Below, piece after piece: positions 8,619 through 19,139 of a stretch of DNA of 64,000 bases. Location: NCBI GenBank assembly GCA_900323505.1, contig OOIN01000002.1, forward strand, positions 372,001-436,000, in the 5' to 3' direction. The translations under genes and the position numbers were made by a program. The notes under the pieces are model-generated. The model had not been told where the DNA came from. It made no database searches and worked only from the letters and a program-made list of their open reading frames with translations. This DNA is from Ustilago trichophora (Eukaryota > Basidiomycota > Ustilaginomycetes > Ustilaginales > Ustilaginaceae). Numbering within the stretch: the stretch's first letter is position 1; the number at the start of each line of letters is the position of its first letter.

Positions 8619-10232
8619 ATGAAGAGATTCCTCGGAAAAGTTCAGGACAAGCTCGGAGGCGATCAAACTGGCCCTGGGCCTGCTAGTCAAGCTAGCTCCC
8701 AAGCGCCACCGCCTACCTCGGTCGACGCTCCACCCACCCGACGAGACATTTACCTGCACCGCAAGCAGCGCGGCGTCAACCTCGGCTCATGGTTCTCTCT
8801 CGAAGGCTGGCTCACTCCTTCCCTCTTCCAAAAGGCCAATGAGCCCAAGGGGAGCGAGCTCGATGTCGTCGCCGGCATGGATCCCAATGAGGCCAAAGCT
8901 ATGCTAGAAAACCACTGGGACAACTTTACCAATGATGGGGATCTGCAGTGGATGGTCGATCACGGCATCAACACCGTTCGTATCCCCATTGGCTACTTCC
9001 ACTTCCTCGCCGGTCACCCCAACGAGCAGGTACGAGCTCTGCTCAAGAATACCGACTTTGAAAAGTACGCCTCGGTCTACCAAGGTGCCTATGCTCGCAT
9101 TCAGCGTGCCATCGAGTCAGCTGCCGGTCGAAACGTAGGCGTGCTCGTGGATCTTCACGGTGCTCCTGGCGGTCAGAATGCTGATGGCCATTGTGGTGTA
9201 AGCGGCGGCAAGGCGGCCCTGTGGAACTCGAGCAACGATCAACAAAAGACCATCGAGATCCTCAAGGCCATGGCTGCCGAGTATTCGCGCTTTGAAAACG
9301 TTGTCGGTCTCGAGCTCATCAACGAACCCAAGAACTCGGGCAAGCTTCAGGGCTTCTACGACGAAGCTATCCGTCAGATCCGCTCAGTCTCCCCCGAAGC
9401 TGCTTCTCTCCCACTCTACCTCGGTGATGCATGGGACACGAACCACTACACGGGCTATGTCGGTCAACGAGCCGCCGCAAACAACTTTTTGGTCTGCGAT
9501 TACCACCTCTACCGATGCTTCACCCCACAGGATCACTCTACTCGCTGCGAGGACCACGCCCGCAAGCTGCATCCAGGCACTTCGCCCCACCCAACCAACA
9601 ACGACGGATGTGGTGAGACGGCTGGCTGGTTACAGAGCATGAGCCAGCGCTGCGGCGGTTCCCTCATCATTGGCGAATGGAGTGCCGCCCTCAACCCTGC
9701 CTCCCTCCACCACCTCGGTGGCGAAGAGCAGCAGCAGCCAGCAAAGGCAGAATACGCCTTCAACCAGTGGAAGAGCTACGACAAGTTTTGTGCCGGTTAC
9801 TTTTTCTGGACGCTCAAGAAGGAAGGTGGTCCCGACACCGGCTGGGGCTTCTACTCGGCTGTTGAACGCGGCGTGCTTCCGCAGCATCTGGATCCCCTCA
9901 AAGGACGCAGGAAGAACGTGCAGGAGCTCGAAGGCGCGAGACAGGGCGCACAGGACAGCGCGTTGAACGGTCACGCTGGCTATTGGGACCAGCAAAAGGG
10001 TGGAGCCTACGAACACTGGCGCTTTGCTGAAGGTTTCAATTTGGCTTGGAACGACTCGATCGAATTCCTGAAGGCTGATGAGAGCAATGAGATTGGCTTT
10101 GTGGGTCAGTGGCAGAAAACAAGGACCGCTGCTCATACTCAGGCAAAGGGGCAGGGCAGTAAGATGATTTGGGAGTTCGAGCACGGTTACATGCAGGGTT
10201 TGTCTGCGTTCAAGACCGCTCTGTACCATTGA
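8619..10232 (+). CDS. GH5 family exo-beta-1,3-glucanase
   Basis: 537 residues, one exon. An open TTG lies 21 bp upstream; the ATG at 8619 is the first usable start. The protein opens with a basic, Pro/Gln-rich stretch and has no signal peptide. The catalytic domain starts near RGVNLGSWFSLEGWLTP, the usual opening of fungal exo-1,3-beta-glucanases. Glu-236 in ELINEPKN is the expected acid/base and Glu-353 in IIGEWSAAL the expected nucleophile; DLHGAPGGQN and GYFFWTLKKEGG are also family-typical. These enzymes release glucose from beta-1,3-glucan in wall turnover. Without a secretion signal, this copy may act in the cytosol or leave by a non-classical route. Family and residues are well supported; substrate and location are inferred. 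Confidence 0.9.
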   Translation: MKRFLGKVQDKLGGDQTGPGPASQASSQAPPPTSVDAPPTRRDIYLHRKQRGVNLGSWFSLEGWLTPSLFQKANEPKGSELDVVAGMDPNEAKAMLENHWDNFTNDGDLQWMVDHGINTVRIPIGYFHFLAGHPNEQVRALLKNTDFEKYASVYQGAYARIQRAIESAAGRNVGVLVDLHGAPGGQNADGHCGVSGGKAALWNSSNDQQKTIEILKAMAAEYSRFENVVGLELINEPKNSGKLQGFYDEAIRQIRSVSPEAASLPLYLGDAWDTNHYTGYVGQRAAANNFLVCDYHLYRCFTPQDHSTRCEDHARKLHPGTSPHPTNNDGCGETAGWLQSMSQRCGGSLIIGEWSAALNPASLHHLGGEEQQQPAKAEYAFNQWKSYDKFCAGYFFWTLKKEGGPDTGWGFYSAVERGVLPQHLDPLKGRRKNVQELEGARQGAQDSALNGHAGYWDQQKGGAYEHWRFAEGFNLAWNDSIEFLKADESNEIGFVGQWQKTRTAAHTQAKGQGSKMIWEFEHGYMQGLSAFKTALYH

Positions 10233-10487
10233 TAGCTAGCTTGTTTTGTTTCTAGTATTGTGTCCTGTTTTTAATGGAGGCTACTTGCTTTCAACACGGA
10301 GTGAAAGTAAGATAGCAAAGTGCACAGGCGAAACATCGGCACGGTAGCCTGCGAAATTTGAGCAGCGCCGCGATAGACGCGAATAACCGAGCCTTCGCCA
10401 GGACCCTTATTTAATCTCTGCCCTCGCGCAGCCATCCTCATTCCCTCTGACCCATCCTCACGAATTCTGTCGTAAAACTCGCCCACA

Positions 10488-11587
10488 ATGTCTCGCACAG
10501 AACCTCGGACCCTCACCTATGTATCTGGAAGCAGCGATCCAGAGCAGAAACTTGATCTCTACCTCCCCTCGACCACTGCATCAAGTCTCATCATCTTCAT
10601 CCATGGCGGAGCCTGGCGAACAGGATCGCGCAACGACCATGCTGATCTCGCCAACTATCTTTGCGGCAAAGGCAAAGCGGTCGCAGTCCTCGATTACAGA
10701 CTATCAGTCAAGGACAAAAACACCGGTCTTCCAAAGGTGATCCATCCGGTGCATGCGGAGGACGTCAACGCAGCGCTGCTCTTCTTGCACGGACGAATAG
10801 ACGTGCCGAAAAAGGACTGGGTAGTCGTCGGGCACTCGATCGGCGCTTGGCTCACCTTGGCTGCCATCATCGATGGAATACCAAGGGAAGGCAACTCGCA
10901 GTATCCCGCACCCATGCCTCTACCGAATAGCGCAGCGAGGGACTGCATCAAAACCTGCGTCCTAGTAGTGAGTGTCGTATCCTACAGATAGTATGGTATT
11001 CGCTTTCTAACAATCATTCGCTCCTACATTTTCGTACTGTATGACAACAGGACGGCATCTTCTCTGTTTCAAAGATGCTCAAAGAGTACCCGGATTACGA
11101 AGGCTTTGTCGCTCAGGCATTCCTTCCTCAGCCGGGTCCGAGCAGCTACGACGTCGTCTCCTGCGAGACGTGGCCACTGGCACTCGAAGGAAAGAATTTG
11201 CATGTCTGGCATTCACGAGACGACGAGCTGCTCTCATTCAAGCAGAGCATCGATGTGATCTTGTACCTGGACGAACAAATTGACGGATCTACCGTCTTAG
11301 GCGCTGCGTTGGTGGAGATTCCACAGGATGGCGTTGCTAGCACTACGAACGTGGATGGCGAGAAAAAGTCGATAGCTTCGGTGTATGGCCAGGTCAAGAT
11401 CCGAAATGCCGCTCGCTTGCATGCTGATCTGACCACCTTGAAGGTATGTATCGACACTCAGTCACTGACCTGACACAATGATGGACGGCTGACCGCATCT
11501 TGCTTCGTATCCGTCTGCACTTCTCAGGGCGCGCACGACGAACTTTTGCACACCGAGACGTTTTGGGACCTTATTCTCAAGCTTTGA
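10488..11587 (+). CDS. BNA7: Kynurenine formamidase (alpha/beta hydrolase)
   Basis: Three exons: 10488-10967, 11051-11443 and 11528-11587, giving 310 residues. The introns are 83 and 84 nt, with GTGAGT...ACAG and GTATGT...TCAG borders and phase 0 at both junctions. The fold is shown by the oxyanion motif FIHGGAW, the nucleophile Ser-117 in GHSIGAW, the acid in HSRDDELL and the last-exon His in GAHDELLH. HGGxW plus this architecture fits fungal kynurenine formamidases, which convert N-formylkynurenine to kynurenine in tryptophan-to-NAD synthesis. A middle insertion makes it longer than the yeast enzyme (about 260 residues). Another small esterase of the same superfamily is the main alternative. 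The catalytic His is present only if the final 60-nt exon is used. Confidence 0.8.
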
Positions 11588-11686
11588 AATACCATTGACA
11601 TGGACGTGACACTGAGCATAGTTGAAAGGGAAAAGGTGTGTTTGCAATGCATATACACATAGAGAAGGAAACAAGAAGCGGCGTGC

Positions 11687-13158
11687 TTAGAAAACGGGAC
11701 CGTTGTCCTCGACGACTTCGCGCTTGGTGATGAGGTCACCTGGCTTCTTGGGGCTGATGGCGTAGCCGCCTGCAACGTCCTTCTCACGACCGACGGTAAC
11801 CGAGCCAATAGCACCGTCGCCATTCTTGTCGAACTGACCCAACATAACGTGGTCGATCGAGAAGATGGCACCGCTGTACTTGACAAGGCCCTGATCCTTG
11901 TCCTGGTACCTGCTCTTCTTCTTCTTGTGGACGTTGGTGGACTTGGCGGCGCCCTCACACTGCACGGCCAAGGTGGGATCGGCGTGCTCGTGTTCTTCGT
12001 CTGTCTCAATCTCGATGTTCTCGTACTGCACCTTGTGCCACTTGTGCCCGGGCTTGCACTCGGGACAGTAGTACTCTGCACGCCAGACCGAGAAGTCGCC
12101 GGTGATCTGAAGATGAGTAACATCGACAGGCTTGCCGTGCTTATCGTAAATGACCTGGTGCCAGACATTTTCTCGGTCTTCGGCTTTGACCAGCTCGAAG
12201 TTAAGCGGCTCTCCAGGAACCAGTTTTTGAACCTTGGCTTCGGTGGGGACGACCTTAGTGACCTCCTGGTCGCGCTTGACGGTGTCATAGCACACGGTGC
12301 CCGTGGGACCGGTGGATTCTTCGTGAGTGCCGCCTTCGTGGGTGTCGACTTCGTAGGGGCCACGCCTAATAGATGAACCGGTATCACGCTTGAAGACGAG
12401 GTTGTCAGTCTTGTCAGCAACCTTCCAGTCACCAAGGGGTTGGCGCACTTCTTGACCATCTCGCTTCAGAACATACGGTCCAGCGTGGTAAGCAGGGTCC
12501 CTCTTCGTCACAGGACCGTGCTGGCCGTTGGTACCGCTACCAGGAGTGGTAGCCGGGCTGGACGAGGTGCCGGAAATGACCGACTGGGGCACAACGTAAG
12601 GTCTATTGGCGCACGGTTCGCCGTGCTTGGCAAGCGTCTTGGCACACGATCCCTTGTCAGGGTCAGTGTGCGTGTAAAGACCCGAGGTCGCCTTGACGAC
12701 AAGGCCCTGAACCGAGTCGGCTTCAGCAACGGTCGTAGTACCGCTCTCGTCCGAGTCGATCATGACCGACATCTGGTAACGGATGCGCTTGATCTTGGCG
12801 GTTGCGTGTGAGAGTAGCAGTGGGCCTTCACGCCCGCATCGGCACCGGCAGGGGCAGCAGAGCCCTTTCCATCTCCCGTAGCAAGGATGGCCGATGCTTC
12901 GAAGGCGTTGTTCTTTGGAGGGGCTTCGGTGTGGAGGTCTTGACCGGTGAGCTTGAGGACTGCCTGCGGGTTCGTTGGGACTTTGCCCAGGTTGACAGCC
13001 GGTGCGAGCTTGCCGTCGGTCACCGAGCCAGGGTTGAGGTTGCCGCCATCACGGCCGAGGAGGTGCTGCTCAACTAGATCGAGCGAAGCAGAAACCCCGA
13101 TGGAGAGGGCGACCATAGCCACCAGGCCCGAGGAGAAGGTCTTGCTTTGGAAGAGCAT
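11687..13158 (-). CDS. Secreted protein of unknown function with multiple Lys-Arg sites; reading frame interrupted
   Basis: Two overlapping minus-strand frames form one gene. The first, from ATG 13158, starts with a signal peptide (hydrophobic LVAMVALSIGVSASLD). The second ends at 11687. They can be joined by a 59-nt GTGAAG...ACCAG intron at 12773-12831, phase 0, giving 470 residues. However, the supposed intron reads like good coding DNA in both frames and may hide a single-base frameshift near 12802-12812. The mature part is polar and has paired Cys, with KR dipeptides in VTKRD, LKRDG, FKRDT, VKRDQ and ITKRE, suggesting Kex2-type cleavage. It contains YYCPECKPGHKWH and DKNGDGAIG, the latter resembling an isolated EF-hand loop. 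I recognise no family. It is convergent with BNA7, 99 bp between stops. Confidence 0.7.
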
Positions 13159-14231
13159 TGTGCTGATACGGATATCAAGACGATGGAAGAGGAAACTCTG
13201 GGAGCGTGGAAATCTGAGTGAAGGAGCAGAGGAAAATCGTTCCTCTACGTGATTGATGAAGAACGGTTAGGAAGAGGAAGGTGATTGGCCTCTTCTTATA
13301 CCTTTGCGTCCATCTGTTTCTGACTCGTTCAGCTAGGCACAAACGGCGAGGATAACGTGTGTGACTTCAGGGGCGCACTCGGCACAACCTTGCCATTCCC
13401 ACCCTCTCAGAGGGACCAACTGTGGGGTCCTGGTCAGTGGGTGCTAGGAGGGACACTGCTCGTCAACCAACTTCATGTTTGGCAATGCCGGGTCTGTACC
13501 ACCACGGTGGACCTCGAGATGAAATCTGTTGCGCCAGAACCAAACTTGGCGACCTGTTCATCTGATGGTGTGCTTGCAGATGTGGCACTGCGAGCTCGGA
13601 TGAGGTTCATTAAGAAATACGCTAGGAACTTCGGCTCGCGGTCATCGAGGAACAACGACATCATCATCATTATTTTTTGCCTACATATGGGATATTCGGA
13701 CTGACATCTCGGCTTATCACCCGTTCTTCGCGTTGATCTGTCCAAGTCTTGATTGCGGGGCTCAGGATTGTGTCCTATCGGACAACCCACAAACATGTAG
13801 ATGAGGCCCCACAATACCACTTTGCTGCAACGTAAGAAGCTCTTCTTTGAGACAGCCCAGACTCGATTGGCACCACTTTGATGAGGTGTGGCGAGATGAT
13901 GGTGGGGATGCAAACGCGTGTCGACAACGATGGAGCACCGAGGTGAAGCGAGAGGGTGCACAGACCAATCCCGCCTGGCCTTTCAGGTGCCGTTGCAGCC
14001 TTTTTTTTTGACCCAATTTTCCATTCTTCCACCATCTTGACTCCACCACTCTGTTCCGTACAATAAACCTTTCCACCCATCTAGAGACACAGCCTCATAT
14101 TTACTCTTGGCGCCCATACTCTTCGGCTCTCCGCTAACACAATTCCGCCACTGCTCTACGTCGCTGCTGCTGTAGCCTGCCTTATCTTGACACTTTGTCC
14201 CACCAGAATAAGGTGGCATCATTCAGGCGAC
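13159..14231. other. divergent intergenic region
   Basis: A 1.07-kb spacer between the secreted-protein gene and the thioesterase gene. A TATA-like element on the minus strand (TATAAG, at 13295-13300) sits about 140 bp upstream of ATG 13158. A T-run lies at about 14001-14009. No gene is supported. Confidence 0.5.
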
Positions 14232-15165
14232 ATGTCGGTTCTCAAGACCCTCATGATCAACCCACGCTCGGGCGTCAAGCCCACCGCCACCCTCTTCTTC
14301 CTTCACGGTCTCGGTGATTCTAGCGCCGGCTGGTCCGATGTAGCACAGATGCTGTCGCAGCGACCATCATTGTCGCACGTCCGCTTCGTCCTGCCCAATG
14401 CTCCAATCCAGCCAGTGTCGCTCAACATGGGCATGCCAATGCCCTCGTGGTTCGATAGTAGGTCGTCGTACTCTTGTGCGTGCCGCTGTGCCGCGCGCTC
14501 TGATCCCCTTTGACTTGTCGTGACCATGCCGATGCTGACGATTGTTGTTCCGTTTTACAATGCTGCAGTTCTCTCGCTCGACGATATTTCCGGAGCGGAA
14601 GACGAGGCGGGCCTGCTCAAGTCGACCGAAGAGATCAAGAAGCTGATCAAGGCTGAGAATGACGGCTCCGCCCAGGGACTTGACGGACAGCAGATCCCCA
14701 GCGAGCGCATCGTCGTCGGAGGCTTCAGCCAGGGAGGTGCCATTTCGCTGCTTACCGGCCTTACCAACCCGAATGCGGTTGCTGGTGTCGCTGCGCTGTC
14801 GACGTGGTTGCCTCTTCGTGCGAAGATCGCAACTCTCCGCACACCCACAAGTAAGAACCTCAAGGTGTTCCAGGCCCACGGAGATGCTGATCCCGTTGTC
14901 AGGTATGAGTACGGCCAACGTACTGTAGCATTCCTCAAGAACGAGCTCGGATTGAGCGAGAAGGATGTCGAGTTTCACACATATCCAAGGATGCCGCACT
15001 CGGCGTGTCCCGAAGAGGTAGGTTGCGATTCTATTCACGCGCTAGAAAAGCATGTCCCAGATCCAATTTGGCATAGGCTGACCCTCATCTCGTTCTGATG
15101 CCTCTTTTCGCACACAGATCCGCGACCTCGCTGCCTTCCTCGAGAAAGTCATCCCTGCCCAGTAG
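14232..15165 (+). CDS. APT1: Acyl-protein thioesterase / lysophospholipase-type carboxylesterase
   Basis: Three exons: 14232-14457, 14569-15017 and 15118-15165, giving 240 residues. The first junction is phase 1 and rebuilds WFDI, a conserved segment of the family; the second is phase 0. Both introns begin GTAGGT and end CAG. Diagnostic features are [13 protein letters not shown] near the N-terminus, the nucleophile Ser-129 in GGFSQGGA, an Asp in HGDADPVV and a His in [10 protein letters not shown]. Members of this family are cytosolic and remove palmitate from cysteine-modified proteins such as Ras and G-alpha subunits, and also hydrolyse lysophospholipids. The length matches the family (about 230 residues). 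Convergent with the quinone oxidoreductase. Confidence 0.92.
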
Positions 15166-15372
15166 ACATCTGCGCCGTTGCTACAATGAATCCATGCAAA
15201 TCGCTTCGTCGGTGCACAGGACATGTACGGCAATAACATTAGAACGATACATTTCTGCGCAATTACATCTGTTTTTTTTTATTCATTCAGCTCTTGCAAG
15301 ATGAAGCAAGCTGAGCTTTTACAGACCCGAACGAGGGAATTGTGCAAGCTTACCAGCTTCTAGTTCGGCTAG

Positions 15373-16635
15373 TCAAGCACCGTCGATAGTGATGATGATC
15401 TTTCCGACATTTTTGTTGGCCTCCATCTCATCGTGGGCCTCCTTGATATCCTTCCACGAGTAGACCTTGTGAATGACGAGCTTGCTCCCTTCCTTGTGAT
15501 TAGCGTCTCTTGCGCCAGAGATGAGTCGCTCAAGGCCTTCCTCCTTGACGAAGCCCTGGACGAGATCGCTCTGGTACTCAACGGTGCGAGAGCGGAGGGT
15601 GGATCCTTCGATACGAAGACGCTTGAACAGAATCTGAGCAATGACGGTCTCCTTGATCTTTGCACCGCCCATGAAGGCGAGCATGATCATGCGGCCGTCA
15701 CGCTTGAGGCTCTGAAGGTTTCCGTTGAAGTAGGGCGCGCCGATGAAATCAACAATGACATCGACCGAGCCAGCGGGCCCTTTGGCACCAGTGTGCTTGG
15801 CCAACTCCTCTGCCCAGTCGCCAGCCTTGTAATTGAATCCCTTATCCGCGCCAATGTCCTGGCAGAAGTTGATCTTCTCTTCGCTTCCGGCAGTAACGTA
15901 AATCTTCCCAGCACCAAAGGCACGCGCAAGCTGAATTGCAGCCAATCCCACACCGGATGCACCGGCGTGGATCAAGACGTCCTCGCCCTTCTTAAGATCA
16001 CCGATCACGCGTAGAGCCTGAAAAGCGGTGAGGTAGTTCTCTGGGATAGCGGCTGCTTGAATCCAGTCCAATTCGCTGGGCTTTTCCAGAATCATACGAG
16101 AGGGGACCTTGATGTACTCGGCATACGCGCCGCCGACAGCGAGACCAAACACTTCCTGGCCCACTTTCCACTGAATGTCCTTAAGGTTCTTGGTGGAGAC
16201 GATGTGGCCCGAGAATTCAACTCCCATGATTTGCGGCGCATGGGGAGGGAGAGGGTAGTTGCCTTCTCTCTGCATGATGTCCATGCGGTTCAGACCGAAG
16301 GCTTTGATTTTGACGAGGACCTCATCGTCGCCAAGCTCGGGAACAGGTGCTTCACCAAGATAGAGATTCGACGAGGGCCCTTTGCCATCTTTGACCAAGA
16401 TGGCCTTCATCTGAGAGGGAACTTCGGTCGAAGACATCTTGCGAAGTTGACAACCGAGCACAGTGTTGAGAGCGAGAGCTTTCTGGATCGAGCTGGGACG
16501 ACGGTTTCGAGCGTGTCCTGTAGCAAAAGATGCTTGAGTGAAGGCACGAGACGAAGCCGCACCGATGAATAAAGAGCGTTTGGCGAGAGAAGAGATAAAA
16601 GATACTGAGATGGCGCGAGGGAGAATAGCTGACAT
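15373..16635 (-). CDS. NADPH:quinone oxidoreductase (PIG3/zinc-type ADH superfamily, MDR)
   Basis: 420 residues, one exon. The frame continues to a GTG at 16653 but the first ATG is at 16635. Residues 1-65 are rich in Arg, Ser and Ala and poor in acidic residues, as in a mitochondrial presequence. The enzyme proper begins at a second in-frame Met (MSSTEVPSQM). It has the MDR GroES-like half (VKIKAFGLNRMDIMQREG, PQIMGVEFSGHI) and a Rossmann half with GASGVGLAAIQLARAFG. It lacks structural-zinc cysteines, as expected of the quinone-reductase branch. The PIG3/TP53I3-like enzymes reduce quinones with NADPH. Two starts could make mitochondrial and cytosolic forms, which is inference. It is separated from the next gene by an unusually long 4.5-kb spacer. 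Confidence 0.9.
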   Translation of the reverse strand: MSAILPRAISVSFISSLAKRSLFIGAASSRAFTQASFATGHARNRRPSSIQKALALNTVLGCQLRKMSSTEVPSQMKAILVKDGKGPSSNLYLGEAPVPELGDDEVLVKIKAFGLNRMDIMQREGNYPLPPHAPQIMGVEFSGHIVSTKNLKDIQWKVGQEVFGLAVGGAYAEYIKVPSRMILEKPSELDWIQAAAIPENYLTAFQALRVIGDLKKGEDVLIHAGASGVGLAAIQLARAFGAGKIYVTAGSEEKINFCQDIGADKGFNYKAGDWAEELAKHTGAKGPAGSVDVIVDFIGAPYFNGNLQSLKRDGRMIMLAFMGGAKIKETVIAQILFKRLRIEGSTLRSRTVEYQSDLVQGFVKEEGLERLISGARDANHKEGSKLVIHKVYSWKDIKEAHDEMEANKNVGKIIITIDGA

Positions 16636-19120
16636 GCTGTCGTGACGCAACACCTCAAGCCCGAGAAATTTCGGTAATGAACCGGCTATGCTTCGAATCT
16701 CCGGGCTATATTACCGTTCGTGAAGCAACTTGAGGGTCAGTCCGGCTTCCTTCTTGCAAGTTTCAAGCATTGGGTAGCGCTTCAGGAGAGCATAGAGATG
16801 ACACTTACAATTTGCAGAGCTGTTGTGTGAGATGTGGACGTGTGGAAGATGTGAGAAGCCTGGCAAGCATCGGCGAGCAAAGTGCTCGGGGCAACCGGCG
16901 GCCAGGCAGTGTGAGTGAGCACAGACGTTTTCGATCTAAGGATCTCCACATCGCAGGTCTAACTTGTAATTTAGCTAAATTTTGTTAAAGTTATTGTCTA
17001 ACCAAAATGAAAAACTGCTCCCACGACCTTGCCGCCTCTCCGGTGTCAAGACAGATGCGAGCTCATATCCATACTGGCAACGAAGCCAGTGCTCCCAGCT
17101 AGGCAGCAAATGTGAAGTCATCTAACGCGATGTGCAAGATATCTCGATGCAGCATCAAGCATCGACATCCTAAGTCGACCGACCGCTCGCAAGATGTCTC
17201 GCAACTCGATCCACCTGTCGTGATAGAGCTGCGATTGCGGTTACTTTGCCGGCTACTTGAGGCGAGCACATGCTAACATACTGTAAGTGGCCAACAGCTA
17301 TTAGCAAGATGTATCTGGCGTCCGTCTTAACGAGCTCATCAAGCAAGGCTCCAGTCGTACTGCATCGTGCTTCGTCTAATCAGCAATGGTGCAACCGCAC
17401 CAAGCTCAGCAAGGACGGGACCGTCTTTCCGAATCATATTGGTTCTTTCTTGAGACCAGTGTGTGACATTCTGACAAATGCTGATCAGCTGTTCTGCACG
17501 TTCGAGCTTGCATCACATGGGCGGGGGTGTAGAATCATGCCAAACAAAGCAATTACAGAAGGCATGAAGCAGTCAGAGCTCGAAATGCTCTTCAAAACTC
17601 CGCCAGTATTTATCCTAGCGTGTTTGATGGCTGGACTGTCATATCGGATGCGGATACGTTTTTGCTGCGGCGAGCAACAGGAAGTTGGAGCGTTACGTTG
17701 TTGTTCAGCGCATCCGCCAGCTGCAGAGCAGCGTACGAAGTCAGCTTAGCGAGGAACTACCTTTTTCAGAGACAGATCTCCAATCTATAACTGCGTGGCG
17801 GACTTGAAGCCCACTCGAGCAATGCCTCTTTAAACGTCTTGAAGAGGAAAAGAGTGTGTAAGGACTAACTTAGCAGGGAGAAGAGCTTGCTTGGCTTGAA
17901 AGTCCGCGCATCAAATCAAACCGTAAATTCGACACCAGGCTCTACACTCCGCAGGATCTACAAATTGCAACATAGTGTCCCTTTACCATACACTTCATGC
18001 CATCGCTTGTGAACCCTCGCCAAGGTTGAGGTGTCGCAGTCCGCGCACAAATTGTACAGAATGAATTTTAGAAACCCTTGGCTCTCATCGTGAATCGTGT
18101 CTACGTGTTGCGAATGTGGGGTATCGGCCTCAGTTTCGTGAGACGGCTGCATCATATGCGCAATTTCGAAGCAGTTCCCATCGTCGACTCGGTGCACATG
18201 TCTTGATGATTGGCACTTTGTTTGACGTGCATCCCGATCCCAGGTTTTGGTAACGAGGTTGCCTTTCTGAGATGTAAACTTTCCCACACTGCCGCTGTTT
18301 CGGGTTGTCAATCAGCAAAAGTCTATGCATTCAACGTCATGATGTTAGCGTGTTACCATGTGTCAAGATCGTAGCGATGACGAGGACAGCAGCTGGACAA
18401 CCAACAATCCTATCAAGGGAACCTCGTGATCAGGCGTGATAGTGATTCCAATTAGGAACAGAATCGAACAAGCATACCCTGCGACTGTGGAGTGCCGTTT
18501 TTTGTGCCTCGATTTTGTGCCTGATTTTCGTTCGCTTGCGGTGGGCTTTCTGACATTTTCGCCTCGCTTAGCGTTCGCTGCATAGCGGGCGCGTACCTGA
18601 GTCTGACCCCAACCTTGTATCGAAACTCTCGCGTTTGCCCCTGATTGGGTTCGTGACTTGACCGAGGCTCCTGACGGTCAACATCATGAATCATGTACAA
18701 CAGTCAGGTTGACCGAGTAGCGTTCTGCAGGCCTGGCAACAGCATAGCTTTCAGAAACGCTTCTGCAAACGGAATGCATTTCGCTGCGGTGGACTATCAC
18801 AGTTCTATTGTTAGCCGCCGCCATGAGAGATGGCAGCCGCATGCTTCCTGTCCATCCGCGGCTCTGAGATATATGAAAGTTAAACAGGTTCCGGGAGAAG
18901 GAACGGATCGTGTCGAGCGGCAACGGTCTCGACCTCCTTGACAGTGATCTGGACCAGTCCATGCTGGTGCTCTCAGGTAAGCAGGCGAAAATTCGGGTCG
19001 GAGGGAGAGAAGAGGCGACGTGTAGCCACGGACGAATAAGCGAGCCAGCGGGGCCGTGGCATGGACGGATGCGAGTCGGGGACCACATGTGGTAGTGCTG
19101 GTGGATCCAGAACGCAAAGG

Positions 19121-19139
19121 GCACTGTACAGTACAGTGC
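19121..19139. repeat. 19-bp inverted repeat (GCACTGTAC / GTACAGTGC)
   Basis: Two exact 9-nt complementary arms are separated by one base. It belongs to the same ACTGTAC motif group as the tracts at 7444-7469 and 62012-62031. Confidence 0.85.

Noticed and set aside
17270..17749. 159-codon open frame on the plus strand
   Set aside because: No recognisable motif and Cys/Arg-rich random composition; not supported as a gene.
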